From Phycisphaerales bacterium UBA3190 (lineage in GTDB: Bacteria; Planctomycetota; Phycisphaerae; Phycisphaerales; UBA1924), in contig DEXG01000017.1 in assembly GCA_002364005.1 (NCBI GenBank), forward strand, positions 52,714-78,295: 25,582 nucleotides of DNA, given 5' to 3'. Shown here in pieces: positions 1 to 7,733 of this stretch (position 1 is its first letter; every line of letters begins with the position of its first letter). The position numbers were made by a program, and so were the translations under genes. The notes beneath the pieces are model-generated. The model worked only from the letters and a program-made list of their open reading frames with translations, had not been told where the DNA came from and made no database searches.

Positions 1-1131
1 ACAGACGGGCTTCTCGGATTTGAGCCGTTCGATGCCCTGCCACATCACCTCCGACGCGATCGCCGAACCTCCAGGTGAATCGACACGCACGATGACACCC
101 TTGATCAGGTCCTCGCTCAGGATGGTCTCGATCGCGTTGCGGATGGTTCGTGAACCGACCGAACTCCCGCCGCCGAAGAGCCCGCCGCTGGTTGAGTCGC
201 CGTCGATGATGGTGCCGTAGATATGCAGCACGGCGATGGTTGCGTGATCAATGTGCACCGCCTGCTGGGGCTGGCTGCTGACGCCGCTGAAGATCGCCAG
301 CGGTGAGACGCGGACGCTCGATTCCCCGGTGTCGTACGGATCGCTCACCCAGTTGACCTTGGCCTCATACTCATCCTCAAAGTGCGCACGCAGATCGGGC
401 AGGTCGACCTCGGCGTCGATGACCCCGCTGAGGATCGCCTCTTCTCCCGAGGCAGCCCAGATCACACGCATCGCCTCATCGAGTTCCGTCTCGGATAGAT
501 CGCGCCCCTGCATCATCATGGCCCGGATGTTCGCGTACATCCCATCGAGCAGCCCCTCGATATTCTGGCTCCACTGCGGCGAGGGCTCAGATCGCGTCAT
601 CTCTTCGTTAGCGCCCTTGAAGTCACCGACTTGCACAAGCTGTGCCTTCACCCCAAGCCACGCGAGCGTATCGGCGAGATACATCTCCTCGGCATGGAGC
701 CCAGGGAACGAAACATAACCGCCCTGCTGCAAGATCGCTTCGTCGGCAAATGAAGCAAGCAGCAAGTCGTTGGTCCCGTAGCCCTCGGCGAAGACATGGA
801 CTTTTTTGCCCGCATCCTGAAGTCTCTGGATCGCGGCCCCGATCTCCTCGACCTGCGTGGTCCTGAGTGCCGTGTCTTTCAATCGGATGACCAGCCCGGA
901 GAACTCCCTGTCGTATGCCAGCGTGTCGATGGTGCTGATGATGCCCAGAAGCGAGTCGGTCCCGTCACCCAGCCACGAGTAGCCGACCTCGACCTCTGCG
1001 GGCGATCCTTCAAGCTCGATGACCGCGAGACTCACCTCTTGGGCAGCAGCGGATGAGGAGAACAGGCAGAGCAGGCCAGTCGCGATGATCGCAGCTGCTC
1101 GGTGAAACGGTGTACCCTTTGAACGCATCAT
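1..1131 (-). CDS. sppA: Signal peptide peptidase SppA, long (tandem-domain) form; 3' end cut by window edge
   Basis: Serine protease of family S49 that degrades leftover signal peptides and other membrane-associated peptides on the outer face of the cytoplasmic membrane. 377 codons are visible; the stop lies beyond position 1. After an N-terminal hydrophobic stretch ending in 'SSAAAQE', which looks like a cleavable signal, comes a first S49-like domain with 'GDFKGANEEM', where Lys172 matches the catalytic lysine of E. coli SppA ('YKSAVEPF'). The second domain begins with 'IAVLHIYGTIIDGD' and 'VRVDSPGGSAIASEV'. The nucleophilic serine, expected in the following 'ASGGYW' motif, is outside the window. 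Two in-frame ATGs sit side by side; GGGAG lies 4 nt before the first and 7 nt before the second (1128), so 1128 is equally possible. The gene follows the zinc-ribbon gene by 60 bp on the same strand. Family identity is clear; catalytic competence cannot be judged without the missing part. Confidence 0.92.
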   Translation of the reverse strand, partial: MMRSKGTPFHRAAAIIATGLLCLFSSSAAAQEVSLAVIELEGSPAEVEVGYSWLGDGTDSLLGIISTIDTLAYDREFSGLVIRLKDTALRTTQVEEIGAAIQRLQDAGKKVHVFAEGYGTNDLLLASFADEAILQQGGYVSFPGLHAEEMYLADTLAWLGVKAQLVQVGDFKGANEEMTRSEPSPQWSQNIEGLLDGMYANIRAMMMQGRDLSETELDEAMRVIWAASGEEAILSGVIDAEVDLPDLRAHFEDEYEAKVNWVSDPYDTGESSVRVSPLAIFSGVSSQPQQAVHIDHATIAVLHIYGTIIDGDSTSGGLFGGGSSVGSRTIRNAIETILSEDLIKGVIVRVDSPGGSAIASEVMWQGIERLKSEKPVC

Positions 1132-1191
1132 GCGGCTCCCATGTAGACTGTGGCTCTCATCCCAGTGTATTGGTTCGTGAATCGACGGGTC

Positions 1192-2157
1192 TCAGATCCC
1201 GCCTGTCCGCCGCGTTTTCTGCTGGTTGGTCTCGAAAATATCGCCAAGGCCCACGCCAGGGCGGACCAATACGGGATATATACGCACCGTATCGATGCAG
1301 ATGTTCACCATCCCCACGGTGAAGAGCACCGATCCCAGAGAAATCACGACCACCGAGACAATCGAGATAATGTCGGCGATCGAAACCGGAGAGAAATGGG
1401 TCGCGATCGAGAGGAGATCACCCAGCGCCGCGATGCCCAGCGACGCCAGGACCGCCAGCAGGGACTGGCGATCCACTCGCCCTGTCCGCACGATGACCGA
1501 TCGCACCGCCAACCCCAACGCCGCGGGGCGGACACCCCAGACAATCCCCGCGACCAGCAAAAACATGAGCACGCGCAGTACGGATCTCCCAAGCGCATCG
1601 CCGCCGGGCGCGAAGATCGGCGAGGGCGAGATCACATCGTGCCCGATGTAGATGGCGTGATACACGAACAGGAGCGCGGCATACAGCGAGACGCCGATCG
1701 AGCATCGCAAGGCTTCCCGTCGGGTTACGCCGGGATGTGGTCGGATCAGTGTTGCGGCCCCGATCATCGAGATCATGAGCCCGCCCACGCCGGCCCAGGC
1801 AAAGCGACTGGGCATCCATGCGCTGACACCGATGTCACGCAGCACTTCAGCACTGCGCATGCACCAGACCATCAGGACTGAAATCATCGCGCCAAAGCTC
1901 CACATCAGCAGACCGATGGCGGTCAGTCTCGGATGAGAGAGCGGTGTCAGTTCCTCGGCATGAGGGTCCACGATGCCCAGGATCGTCGCTCTGACGGGCA
2001 CCCCGCACTCAGGGCAACTGGACCGGATGGAGAGCCCGTGCAGGTTGTACCCGCATGAGATACAGTACAGTGCCCCTGTGAGTTGACGCGCGATCACCGA
2101 GTCTGGCTGCTTCTCAACAGCGGGATGCGGATCGTCCTGTCGGGGGGGTTCAGGCAT
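1192..2157 (-). CDS. Zinc-ribbon, six-helix membrane protein of unknown function
   Basis: No named family recognised. The N-terminal part has a four-cysteine ribbon, 'CISCGYNL' followed about 15 residues later by 'CPECGVPV', a layout very common in planctomycete membrane proteins and expected to bind one zinc ion on the cytoplasmic side. It is followed by about six hydrophobic segments, for example 'IGLLMWSFGAMISVLMVW', 'GVGGLMISMIGAATLI', 'SLYAALLFVYHAIYIG', 'VLMFLLVAGIVWG', 'LLAVLASLGIAALGDLL' and 'IISIVSVVVISLGSVLF'. The start is uncertain: 2157 (MPEPPRQDD) is chosen because codons upstream lose the G/C third-base preference; ATG at 2190 and GTG at 2214 are alternatives, and none has a convincing Shine-Dalgarno sequence. 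It is divergent from the MoxR gene and probably cotranscribed with sppA. Function unknown. Confidence 0.75.
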   Translation of the reverse strand: MPEPPRQDDPHPAVEKQPDSVIARQLTGALYCISCGYNLHGLSIRSSCPECGVPVRATILGIVDPHAEELTPLSHPRLTAIGLLMWSFGAMISVLMVWCMRSAEVLRDIGVSAWMPSRFAWAGVGGLMISMIGAATLIRPHPGVTRREALRCSIGVSLYAALLFVYHAIYIGHDVISPSPIFAPGGDALGRSVLRVLMFLLVAGIVWGVRPAALGLAVRSVIVRTGRVDRQSLLAVLASLGIAALGDLLSIATHFSPVSIADIISIVSVVVISLGSVLFTVGMVNICIDTVRIYPVLVRPGVGLGDIFETNQQKTRRTGGI

Positions 2158-2226
2158 TGAATGAGACCGCGGCCAATGGGTATCAAGCATAACCGATGGA
2201 ACCGATCGCGTCACGCACCGAATCGC

Positions 2227-2268
2227 TGCCCAGAGCCAATCGGGTGCGATAGACTGTGCCCAGAGCCA
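2227..2268. repeat. 12-bp direct repeat in a divergent promoter region
   Basis: TGCCCAGAGCCA occurs twice, at 2227-2238 and 2257-2268, exactly 30 bp apart (about three helical turns), between the zinc-ribbon gene and the MoxR gene. Just after it GACGAGGC is also repeated (2270-2277 and 2286-2293). The spacing would suit two molecules of a regulator bound to one face of the DNA, but no known operator is matched. Confidence 0.4.
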
Positions 2269-2300
2269 CGACGAGGCGAATCAGGGACGAGGCACACAAG

Positions 2301-3254
2301 ATGAAGACCACAAGCAACGAACACCTGCGTGAACGCGTCGAAGCACTCCGCAGTCAGATCGCCAAGGTGTATCTGGGCGAATCCCCTGCGATCGATTGGC
2401 TCATCTGTTGCCTGCTCTCGCGCGGGCATGTGCTGCTCGAGGATGTCCCAGGTGTGGGGAAGACCCTGCTGGCGTCCACCCTTGCCAAATCGATAGATTG
2501 CCCTTTCGCCCGTGTGCAACTGACACCAGACATGCTCCCGGCGGACTTGCTGGGCGTGTCGATCTTCTCACGCGATGGCGGGGAGCTGACATTCCAGCCC
2601 GGCCCCATCTTCACGAGCGTGCTGCTGGCTGACGAGATCAACCGCACCACGCCACGCACGCAATCGGCACTGCTGGAAGCCATGAGCGATGGGCGGGTAT
2701 CGATCGATGGGACGACCCACGACTTGGGCGAGCCGTTCATCGTTGTGGCCACGCAGAACCCCGCGGAGTTCGAGGGCACCTACCCGCTCCCGGAGAACCA
2801 GCTCGACCGGTTCCTGATGCGACTCAGTCTCGGCTACCCCGGAACCGACGCTGAAATCGAGCTGCTCGATCTCCGCCCCGCCACCACCGTCCTCGAGCAC
2901 ATCGAGCCCGTGCTCAGCGGCGATGAGATTATCCAGATGCAGCACCAGATCGATGGCGTGCATCTGAGCGAACCGGTGCGCCGCTACATCGTGGAGATCG
3001 CGCACAAATCGCGAGAAGCCGATGAGATCATGGTTGGCCTCTCACCCCGTGGCTCGCTGGCGCTGGCCCAAGCCGCCCGGGCGTGGGCATGGATGCACGA
3101 CCGTGACTTTGTCGAGCCCGATGATGTGCGTGCCCTGCTCGTGCCGGTGTGTGCCCATCGCATCATGATCGAGGGCGCGGCGACCGGTGCCCACTGGCTG
3201 CTGGCCGCCGAGCTCATCGAGGGCATCGCCCGCAGCGTTAACGCCCCGGTCTGA
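2301..3254 (+). CDS. MoxR-family AAA+ ATPase
   Basis: Cytoplasmic AAA+ ATPase of the MoxR group, whose members act as chaperones that activate partner proteins carrying VWA domains or load metal cofactors. 317 residues, normal for the family. Walker A 'EDVPGVGKT' (Lys54, Thr55), Walker B 'LLADEINR' (Asp111, Glu112), sensor 1 'VATQNP' (Asn153), the arginine-finger region 'ENQLDRF' (Arg170) and a sensor-2 'GLSPRGSLAL' are all present, so it should be active. The start at 2301 is preferred over an in-frame ATG at 2256 because MoxR proteins begin close to this point and GAGG lies 8 nt upstream. The usual partner genes (DUF58, VWA, transglutaminase) are absent: the gene stands alone, divergent from the zinc-ribbon gene and convergent with the FAD dehydrogenase, whose stop codon it touches (TGATCA at 3252-3257). 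Its client is therefore unknown. Confidence 0.92.
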   Translation: MKTTSNEHLRERVEALRSQIAKVYLGESPAIDWLICCLLSRGHVLLEDVPGVGKTLLASTLAKSIDCPFARVQLTPDMLPADLLGVSIFSRDGGELTFQPGPIFTSVLLADEINRTTPRTQSALLEAMSDGRVSIDGTTHDLGEPFIVVATQNPAEFEGTYPLPENQLDRFLMRLSLGYPGTDAEIELLDLRPATTVLEHIEPVLSGDEIIQMQHQIDGVHLSEPVRRYIVEIAHKSREADEIMVGLSPRGSLALAQAARAWAWMHDRDFVEPDDVRALLVPVCAHRIMIEGAATGAHWLLAAELIEGIARSVNAPV

Positions 3255-6191
3255 TCAGGACTCGACAAGCAAGAGTCTCGCCAGCGCCTCGATGGGGTGC
3301 AGGGCGTGACGCGCGGTGCCATCGAGAATCTGATGCCTGCACGAGGTCCCCGGCGCGATCAGCACATCGTGCTCATCGAGTGCACGCACGCTCGGGAAGA
3401 GCGTCTGCTCACCGATTTTCATTGAGAGATCAAAGCGATGCTCCGCGTAGCCGAACGACCCGGCCATGCCACAGCACCCGGTCTGCAGCACCCGAACGCG
3501 TTGTGGGTACAGGCGCTGGAAGATCGCCGAGCTGGTCCCGTCGCCCCAGAGCGCCTTCTGATGGCAGTGGCCATGCAAGACGATCTGCCCCTCGATCGGG
3601 CGCGCCATCGGACGAATCGGGTGGCGATCCCAGAAGCGTTCCACGAAGGTCTCGGGCAGCACCGCCTTAGCGATGAACCGCTCGATCAGCTCAGGCGTGT
3701 GGTTGAGCTTGAGATCGGCCCAGTCGTCGCAAACAGCTGAAAGGCACGATGGCTCGGGGATCAGCAGCGCCAGGATCGAATCATCCTCGATCATGGGCTT
3801 GAGCTGCTCGAGTGTCGCGTTGGCATCACGCACCGCGTGCCCGAGGTGCCCCACCGAGATGGCGGCTCGCCCGAGATCACTCACGGGCTCGACGCCGACG
3901 GCGTAGCCCAGCATGCCCAGTACGCCCAGCGTCGCATGGGCAATCGATGGCTCGTTGTGGGTCGTGAAGGTGTCGCTGAGGAGCACCACGCGCGGGCGAT
4001 CATCCTGAGGCACGGGGCACCGTTTGATCGCACGACCAAACTCCGGAAGCGATCGCTGCGGATGAACCCCCATCGCGTGGTTGATCACCGAGCGGACGGG
4101 CATGAAACGCTGCATCGCGTTGGCGATCCCCGGCGTCAGAGCGCCCAGCTTATTGAGCGTGTGGATCTGACTCATCACCCGTACGCGCAAAGGTACCTTC
4201 CCGTTCGACGCGTACCCCTGGGCGAGGTACTCGCTCTTGAGCTTGGCGATATCGACCGAGCTGGGGCATTCGCTCTTGCAGCCCTTGCAGCTCAGACAGA
4301 GATCGAGCGTCTCCAGCGTGTCCGGGTCTGACAGCGTCGCCTGCCCTGTCGGCTCGTGTCCGAGATCGGACTGCCCGGTGATGGCCAAACGCAGCGCGTT
4401 GCCACGACCGCGGGTGCTGTGGCGTTCATCGAGGGTCGCCTGATACGAGGGGCACATCACCCCGCCCTCTTTGCGTCGGCATACCCCCGCGCCGTTGCAC
4501 AGCTCCACCGCGTGGGCAAAGCCGTGCTCGGGCTTGTACTGGTAGTAGGTCTCCATCTTGGAGACTTTGGTTTCTTTCGAGCCAGGTCGGATGCGTGTGT
4601 GCTGACTGATCGACTCGACCGCCCCCGGCTCGACGATGTTGCCCGGGTTGAGCAGGTTCTGAGGATCGAAGATCGCCTTGATCTCCCGGAATGCCCCAAG
4701 CAGCTCTGGCCCGAAAGCTCGCTCGATGAACGGCCCGCGTGCGCGTCCGTCGCCGTGCTCGCCCGAGGGGACGCCACCGAGCTCGATCGCCAGATCCGCG
4801 ACATTCGAAGCGATGCGGTGCATCGCCTGCTCATCCCCCGCATCACGCAGGTCCAGCAGCGGCCTGACATGCAGCACCCCTACCGACGCGTGGGCGTAGT
4901 AGGACGCGATGGTGCCCTCCGACTCCACGATGGCCCGGAACCGGCGGACGAACTCGCCGAGCTTGGCGACCGGCACCGCGTTGTCTTCGACGAAACCCAA
5001 TGGCTTGCGATCCCCCTCGATCGCGTGCAGGAGCGGCTCGCCGGCTTTTCGCAGCTTCCAGGCCGCGACCATGCTGGAGCTATCGGTGAACCGCGCAAGC
5101 GGGATCTGCGGGAGCAGGGCGCTCAGTTCATCGAGCCTGGTATTGATCGTGGCCTTATCGTCGGCGAAGAACTCAACGAAGAGCACTGCCTTGGCGCTGG
5201 AGTCGGGCAGGACCTGGACATAGGCCGCGGTTTCCTTGTTGCCGCGTGCCAGATCCATGATCAGGTCATCGAGCAGCTCCACCCCCGCGGGATTCAGCGA
5301 CAGGATCGGCTCGACGGCGTCGATCGCTTGCTCGATACTCTGGAAGGAGAGCACCGCGAGCCCCTTGTACTTTGGGACTTGCTGGAGCTGCAGCTGGGCG
5401 CCGAGGGTGAAGGCCAGCGTTCCCTCTGAGCCACAGAGCAGCGGTGCCAGGTTGACCTGATCGGTGTCCCAGTTGCACGCCTCGAGCTGATCCAGGATCA
5501 CATCGAGCTGATAGCCACTCGATCGGCGCATGGTCTTCGGGAATCGGTCGCGGATCAGCTGCTGATGGCGACGCACGACATCCACCACCGCCAGTGTAAG
5601 CTCGTGCGCAACCCCGTCGTTGTCCTTCGCCGCACCGGGCCCCAGCCGGACGCGGCGCCCGTCAGCGAGGCAGGCATCGATCGCGAGCACGCTCTCGCTT
5701 GTTCGTCCGTACAACACCGAGTGCACGCCCGCGGCGTTGTTGCCGATGCAGCCGCCGATATTGGCCTGGCGCGCGGTTGATGGGTCCGGTGCGAAGAACT
5801 GACCAGTCGGGCGGAGCCGATCATTCAGATCGTCGATGGTCATGCCCGGCTCGACCTCGCAGGTGCGCGCGGTCGCATCGTGTTCTTGCAGTCCATGACA
5901 CCGCGACGAAACATCGATCACCAGCGCGGTATTCACGCACTGTCCCGCGAGACTCGTTCCCCCGCCGCGGGGAAGCACCGGAACGCCATGCTTGCTGCAC
6001 AACCGAAGCAGATCGGGGATCTGAGCGGTCTGCTCGGGCATCACGATGGCGAGCGGTGGCACCTGATAGATCGAGGCGTCCGTGGCGTACAACCCACGCA
6101 TGTGGTCATCTGCATGAACTTCCAGCCCAAGCGTGACTCGCACATCCTCGACAAAGGCCGCTGGTACTGACTGAAGCGTGAGATTGCTCAT
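3255..6191 (-). CDS. FAD-linked oxidase fused to Fe-S/CCG-domain subunit (YdiJ / D-2-hydroxyacid dehydrogenase type)
   Basis: A 978-residue flavin and iron-sulphur enzyme with the architecture of YdiJ (about 1018 residues in E. coli), a D-2-hydroxyacid (D-2-hydroxyglutarate) dehydrogenase. The PCMH FAD-binding domain shows 'LPRGGGTSLAGQCV' (about 73-86) and 'NIGGCIGNNAAGVHSVLYGR' (about 144-163). The middle is an FAD-oxidase C-terminal domain. It is followed by a ferredoxin-like region with 'CNGAGVC' (Cys565, Cys571), 'GGVMCPSYQ' and 'CLSCKGCKSECP' (Cys632, 635, 638, 642), and a C-terminal heterodisulphide-reductase-like domain with 'GHCHQKALWG' and 'TGCCGMAGSFGY' (Cys906, Cys907). It would oxidise a D-2-hydroxyacid to a 2-oxoacid and pass electrons through Fe-S clusters. 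The start at 6191 is preferred because the 25 extra residues of the longest frame would run into the terminator stem at 6262-6291. Substrate is inferred from architecture only; lactate or glycolate remain possible. Confidence 0.9.
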   Translation of the reverse strand: MSNLTLQSVPAAFVEDVRVTLGLEVHADDHMRGLYATDASIYQVPPLAIVMPEQTAQIPDLLRLCSKHGVPVLPRGGGTSLAGQCVNTALVIDVSSRCHGLQEHDATARTCEVEPGMTIDDLNDRLRPTGQFFAPDPSTARQANIGGCIGNNAAGVHSVLYGRTSESVLAIDACLADGRRVRLGPGAAKDNDGVAHELTLAVVDVVRRHQQLIRDRFPKTMRRSSGYQLDVILDQLEACNWDTDQVNLAPLLCGSEGTLAFTLGAQLQLQQVPKYKGLAVLSFQSIEQAIDAVEPILSLNPAGVELLDDLIMDLARGNKETAAYVQVLPDSSAKAVLFVEFFADDKATINTRLDELSALLPQIPLARFTDSSSMVAAWKLRKAGEPLLHAIEGDRKPLGFVEDNAVPVAKLGEFVRRFRAIVESEGTIASYYAHASVGVLHVRPLLDLRDAGDEQAMHRIASNVADLAIELGGVPSGEHGDGRARGPFIERAFGPELLGAFREIKAIFDPQNLLNPGNIVEPGAVESISQHTRIRPGSKETKVSKMETYYQYKPEHGFAHAVELCNGAGVCRRKEGGVMCPSYQATLDERHSTRGRGNALRLAITGQSDLGHEPTGQATLSDPDTLETLDLCLSCKGCKSECPSSVDIAKLKSEYLAQGYASNGKVPLRVRVMSQIHTLNKLGALTPGIANAMQRFMPVRSVINHAMGVHPQRSLPEFGRAIKRCPVPQDDRPRVVLLSDTFTTHNEPSIAHATLGVLGMLGYAVGVEPVSDLGRAAISVGHLGHAVRDANATLEQLKPMIEDDSILALLIPEPSCLSAVCDDWADLKLNHTPELIERFIAKAVLPETFVERFWDRHPIRPMARPIEGQIVLHGHCHQKALWGDGTSSAIFQRLYPQRVRVLQTGCCGMAGSFGYAEHRFDLSMKIGEQTLFPSVRALDEHDVLIAPGTSCRHQILDGTARHALHPIEALARLLLVES

Positions 6192-6224
6192 CGTTGTCCA
6201 TACCCTAGCCAATCTTTGTATTCG

Positions 6225-6254
6225 GGTCTTGGAGGAATGGTCTTGAATAGACCA
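6225..6254. promoter_or_regulatory. Candidate operator upstream of the FAD/Fe-S dehydrogenase
   Basis: GGTCTTG is repeated with a 14-bp period (6225-6231 and 6239-6245), and the second copy forms part of a 6-bp inverted repeat, TGGTCT-TGAAT-AGACCA (6238-6254). It lies 34-63 bp before the dehydrogenase start, between it and the pseudopilin terminator. Genes of this family are often controlled by GntR-type regulators, but the spacing of the half sites does not match the TGGT-N3-ACCA form I know, so the regulator is unknown. Confidence 0.3.
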
Positions 6255-6261
6255 CGCAAAG

Positions 6262-6291
6262 AACAACCCGCGGCGTTTGCCGCGGGTTGTT
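6262..6291 (-). terminator. Rho-independent terminator of the pseudopilin gene
   Basis: A perfect 13-bp inverted repeat, AACAACCCGCGGC (6262-6274) and GCCGCGGGTTGTT (6279-6291), with a 4-nt loop. Read on the minus strand it lies 35 bp after the pseudopilin stop and ends in GTTGTTCTTT. The T-tract is interrupted, but the stem is strong and well placed. Confidence 0.8.
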
Positions 6292-6325
6292 TGATTGAAA
6301 ATCAGATCATCGCGTAATGCGTGGA

Positions 6326-7378
6326 TCAGTCGTAGTACGGGCTGATGGTGGTCTCAGTGCCGACACTGACATCGTAGTACTGACGCAGGAACGCGTTCCG
6401 GTTGTTCTCTTCACCGTTGATGGTGACCTCTGAACCGGGATCAGCGTTGGTCAGGGGGACACGATCCTGATCGTCTTCGTTGACGAAGATGTTGTCAGGC
6501 TTGGTGCGGTTCTCGTTGGTCATCTGATCGCCGGTGAAGCTCCAGATGATCTGCTCGGGGTCGGGACGGTTGAAGAAGTCGACATGTGCATCGTTGAAGC
6601 CGATGTTGCCGGCCCATTCGCTCCGGTTCCCGTTCATCGCGAGGGTGATCGAGTTGATGCCGAGTGCGCTCGACCCGTCGCTCGAACCTGCGTCCTCAAA
6701 GAGTTCCCAGACACCTTCTGGGCCACCACCCTGAAGGGTGTAGACCGGACCACGGTTCGAGAGCGAAGGCTCGAGCGCGTCAAAGGTGTTCTGCCATGTT
6801 GGGCGACGGAACGCGAAGGGAGGGGTGTGAGCGTAGCTGAAGCCACCGGGGAGATCGATGTAGGTCGCATCCGCGTGACCTTCGGCACCATCGTCGTAAC
6901 CTGCGTCAAGCGGGGTTGCCTTGAAGTTCGGGTCCCAGAGGGCTTCTGAAACCTGGCCTGAGGCGTTGCCACCGACTGCACCACGAGGGGTGTCGAACTC
7001 GTAGTCGTCGTACTCTTCGAAGTTACCAAGCTCGATCGGGCTGTAGCAGATACCGGTTTCGATAATGCCCTGCGAGATCAGAATCGAGAAGATGTTACCA
7101 GTGGTGTTCTTCTCCTGAACATCGGTGAGCGCATCGCCGTCGATCGTCTTGTTGTTCTTGTCGACGCGGCTGGGCAGCGGGTAGTAATCGCGGTTGTTGC
7201 CCGCGAAGACGACCAGGCCCTGCATCATCGAACGGATCTGGGTAGCGTCCTTCAGCGAGTTTGCACGCTGACGAGCCTTACCCAGAGCGGGCAGGAGGAT
7301 GCCGATGAGCAGCGCGATGATCGCAATGACCACCAGCAGCTCAATAAGCGTAAACGCATTCTTTCGTACGGTCTTCAT
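6326..7378 (-). CDS. Type II secretion/type IV pilin-like pseudopilin with prepilin leader
   Basis: A 350-residue pseudopilin-like protein. The N-terminus 'MKTVRKNAFTLIELLVVI' is a class III signal: short basic leader, cleavage expected between Ala8 and Phe9, Glu at mature position 5, then about 20 hydrophobic residues ending 'GILLPALGKARQRA'. The residue before the cleavage site is Ala rather than the usual Gly, a variant seen in several planctomycete pseudopilins. The C-terminal part has 'GNIGFNDAHVDFF', close to the H-x9-DG-type 'F-DGHV' ending of planctomycete DUF1559-like proteins but with Ala for Gly. A strong Shine-Dalgarno sequence (TAAGGAG, 7 nt from ATG) and its own terminator suggest a well-expressed single-gene unit. 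No secretion-machine genes are nearby, so its assembly partners and role (pseudopilus, surface fibre, other) are unknown. Confidence 0.88.
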   Translation of the reverse strand: MKTVRKNAFTLIELLVVIAIIALLIGILLPALGKARQRANSLKDATQIRSMMQGLVVFAGNNRDYYPLPSRVDKNNKTIDGDALTDVQEKNTTGNIFSILISQGIIETGICYSPIELGNFEEYDDYEFDTPRGAVGGNASGQVSEALWDPNFKATPLDAGYDDGAEGHADATYIDLPGGFSYAHTPPFAFRRPTWQNTFDALEPSLSNRGPVYTLQGGGPEGVWELFEDAGSSDGSSALGINSITLAMNGNRSEWAGNIGFNDAHVDFFNRPDPEQIIWSFTGDQMTNENRTKPDNIFVNEDDQDRVPLTNADPGSEVTINGEENNRNAFLRQYYDVSVGTETTISPYYD

Positions 7379-7392
7379 GGAGTGACTCCTTA
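7379..7392 (-). promoter_or_regulatory. Strong Shine-Dalgarno within a small dyad, pseudopilin gene
   Basis: On the minus strand TAAGGAG is followed by TCA and CTCC directly before ATG. GGAG can pair with CTCC (4 bp, 3-nt loop), so the ribosome site could be partly masked. The stem is short and may be chance. Confidence 0.35.
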
Positions 7393-7438
7393 AACCATTG
7401 CCGTCTCATGACCAATGAAACAGCGGTTGCCTTTGAAT

Positions 7439-7475
7439 CGTTGTCTCGTCGCAACACTGCGACAAAGGGACAACG
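7439..7475 (-). promoter_or_regulatory. Long imperfect hairpin in the pseudopilin leader
   Basis: A 7-bp outer stem (7439-7445 with 7469-7475), an uneven internal loop (2 and 5 nt) and a 6-bp inner stem (7448-7453 with 7458-7463) closed by an ACAC loop. It ends about 60 nt before the pseudopilin start codon. It could affect mRNA stability or translation; no known riboswitch class is recognised. Confidence 0.45.
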
Positions 7476-7530
7476 ACACACACTGCTCACGCTTTGCCCG
7501 GTGAGCCCGTAGGCCGAGTTGTCAGTGTGT

Positions 7531-7549
7531 TTGATTCGGCAGGAATCAA
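7531..7549. promoter_or_regulatory. Inverted repeat, possible operator
   Basis: TTGATTC-GGCAG-GAATCAA, perfect 7-bp arms with a 5-bp centre, in the intergenic region between the divergent pseudopilin and RidA-like genes. The 19-bp size suits a helix-turn-helix dimer site, but it may also be an RNA hairpin in the pseudopilin leader. Confidence 0.35.
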
Positions 7550-7640
7550 TCGGAAACAGGGTTGCCTCAATCGAGGGCCCCAATCAGGACGTATATCTCA
7601 GCGTCGCCGAATCTGCACACCAGTGCTTGTTTGCATCACA

Positions 7641-7669
7641 AGCATATCATCACCCTATTCGTCCAGCAA
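7641..7669 (-). promoter_or_regulatory. Candidate sigma-70-type promoter of the pseudopilin gene
   Basis: On the minus strand TTGCTG (-35, 7664-7669), a 17-bp spacer and TATGCT (-10, 7641-7646), the latter preceded by TG one base upstream, giving an extended -10. Matches are partial, and planctomycete promoters are poorly defined, so this is only a candidate. Confidence 0.28.
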
Positions 7670-7733
7670 GCCAGCGAGTTCCATTGACCGCGAAAACTCA
7701 CGAAAGTCCTCTATTTTCACATTGGAGCCCCCC

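Larger units (their letters stand above)
7379..7733. other. 355-bp divergent intergenic region, pseudopilin / RidA
   Basis: No gene is supported here; the frame running from 7494 into RidA loses coding character and similarity upstream of 7734. The region holds, on the pseudopilin side, three inverted repeats. The first is CGTTGTC (7439-7445) with GACAACG (7469-7475), enclosing GTCGCA-ACAC-TGCGAC (7448-7463). The second is GCTCAC (7485-7490) with GTGAGC (7501-7506). The third is TTGATTC-GGCAG-GAATCAA (7531-7549). A candidate minus-strand promoter lies at 7641-7669. If that promoter is used, all three dyads fall in a leader of about 255 nt. Confidence 0.6.

Noticed and set aside
4356..5429. 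Open frame of 357 codons opposite the FAD/Fe-S dehydrogenase
   Set aside because: Antisense shadow without recognisable motifs; the minus strand carries all flavin and cluster motifs.
6192..6266. 25-residue extension of the FAD/Fe-S dehydrogenase
   Set aside because: It would begin inside the terminator stem of the pseudopilin gene and has no family similarity.
7494..7733. 80-residue N-terminal extension of the RidA-like protein
   Set aside because: It would start at TTG, has no family similarity and lacks G/C third-base bias; ATG 7734 has a ribosome site.
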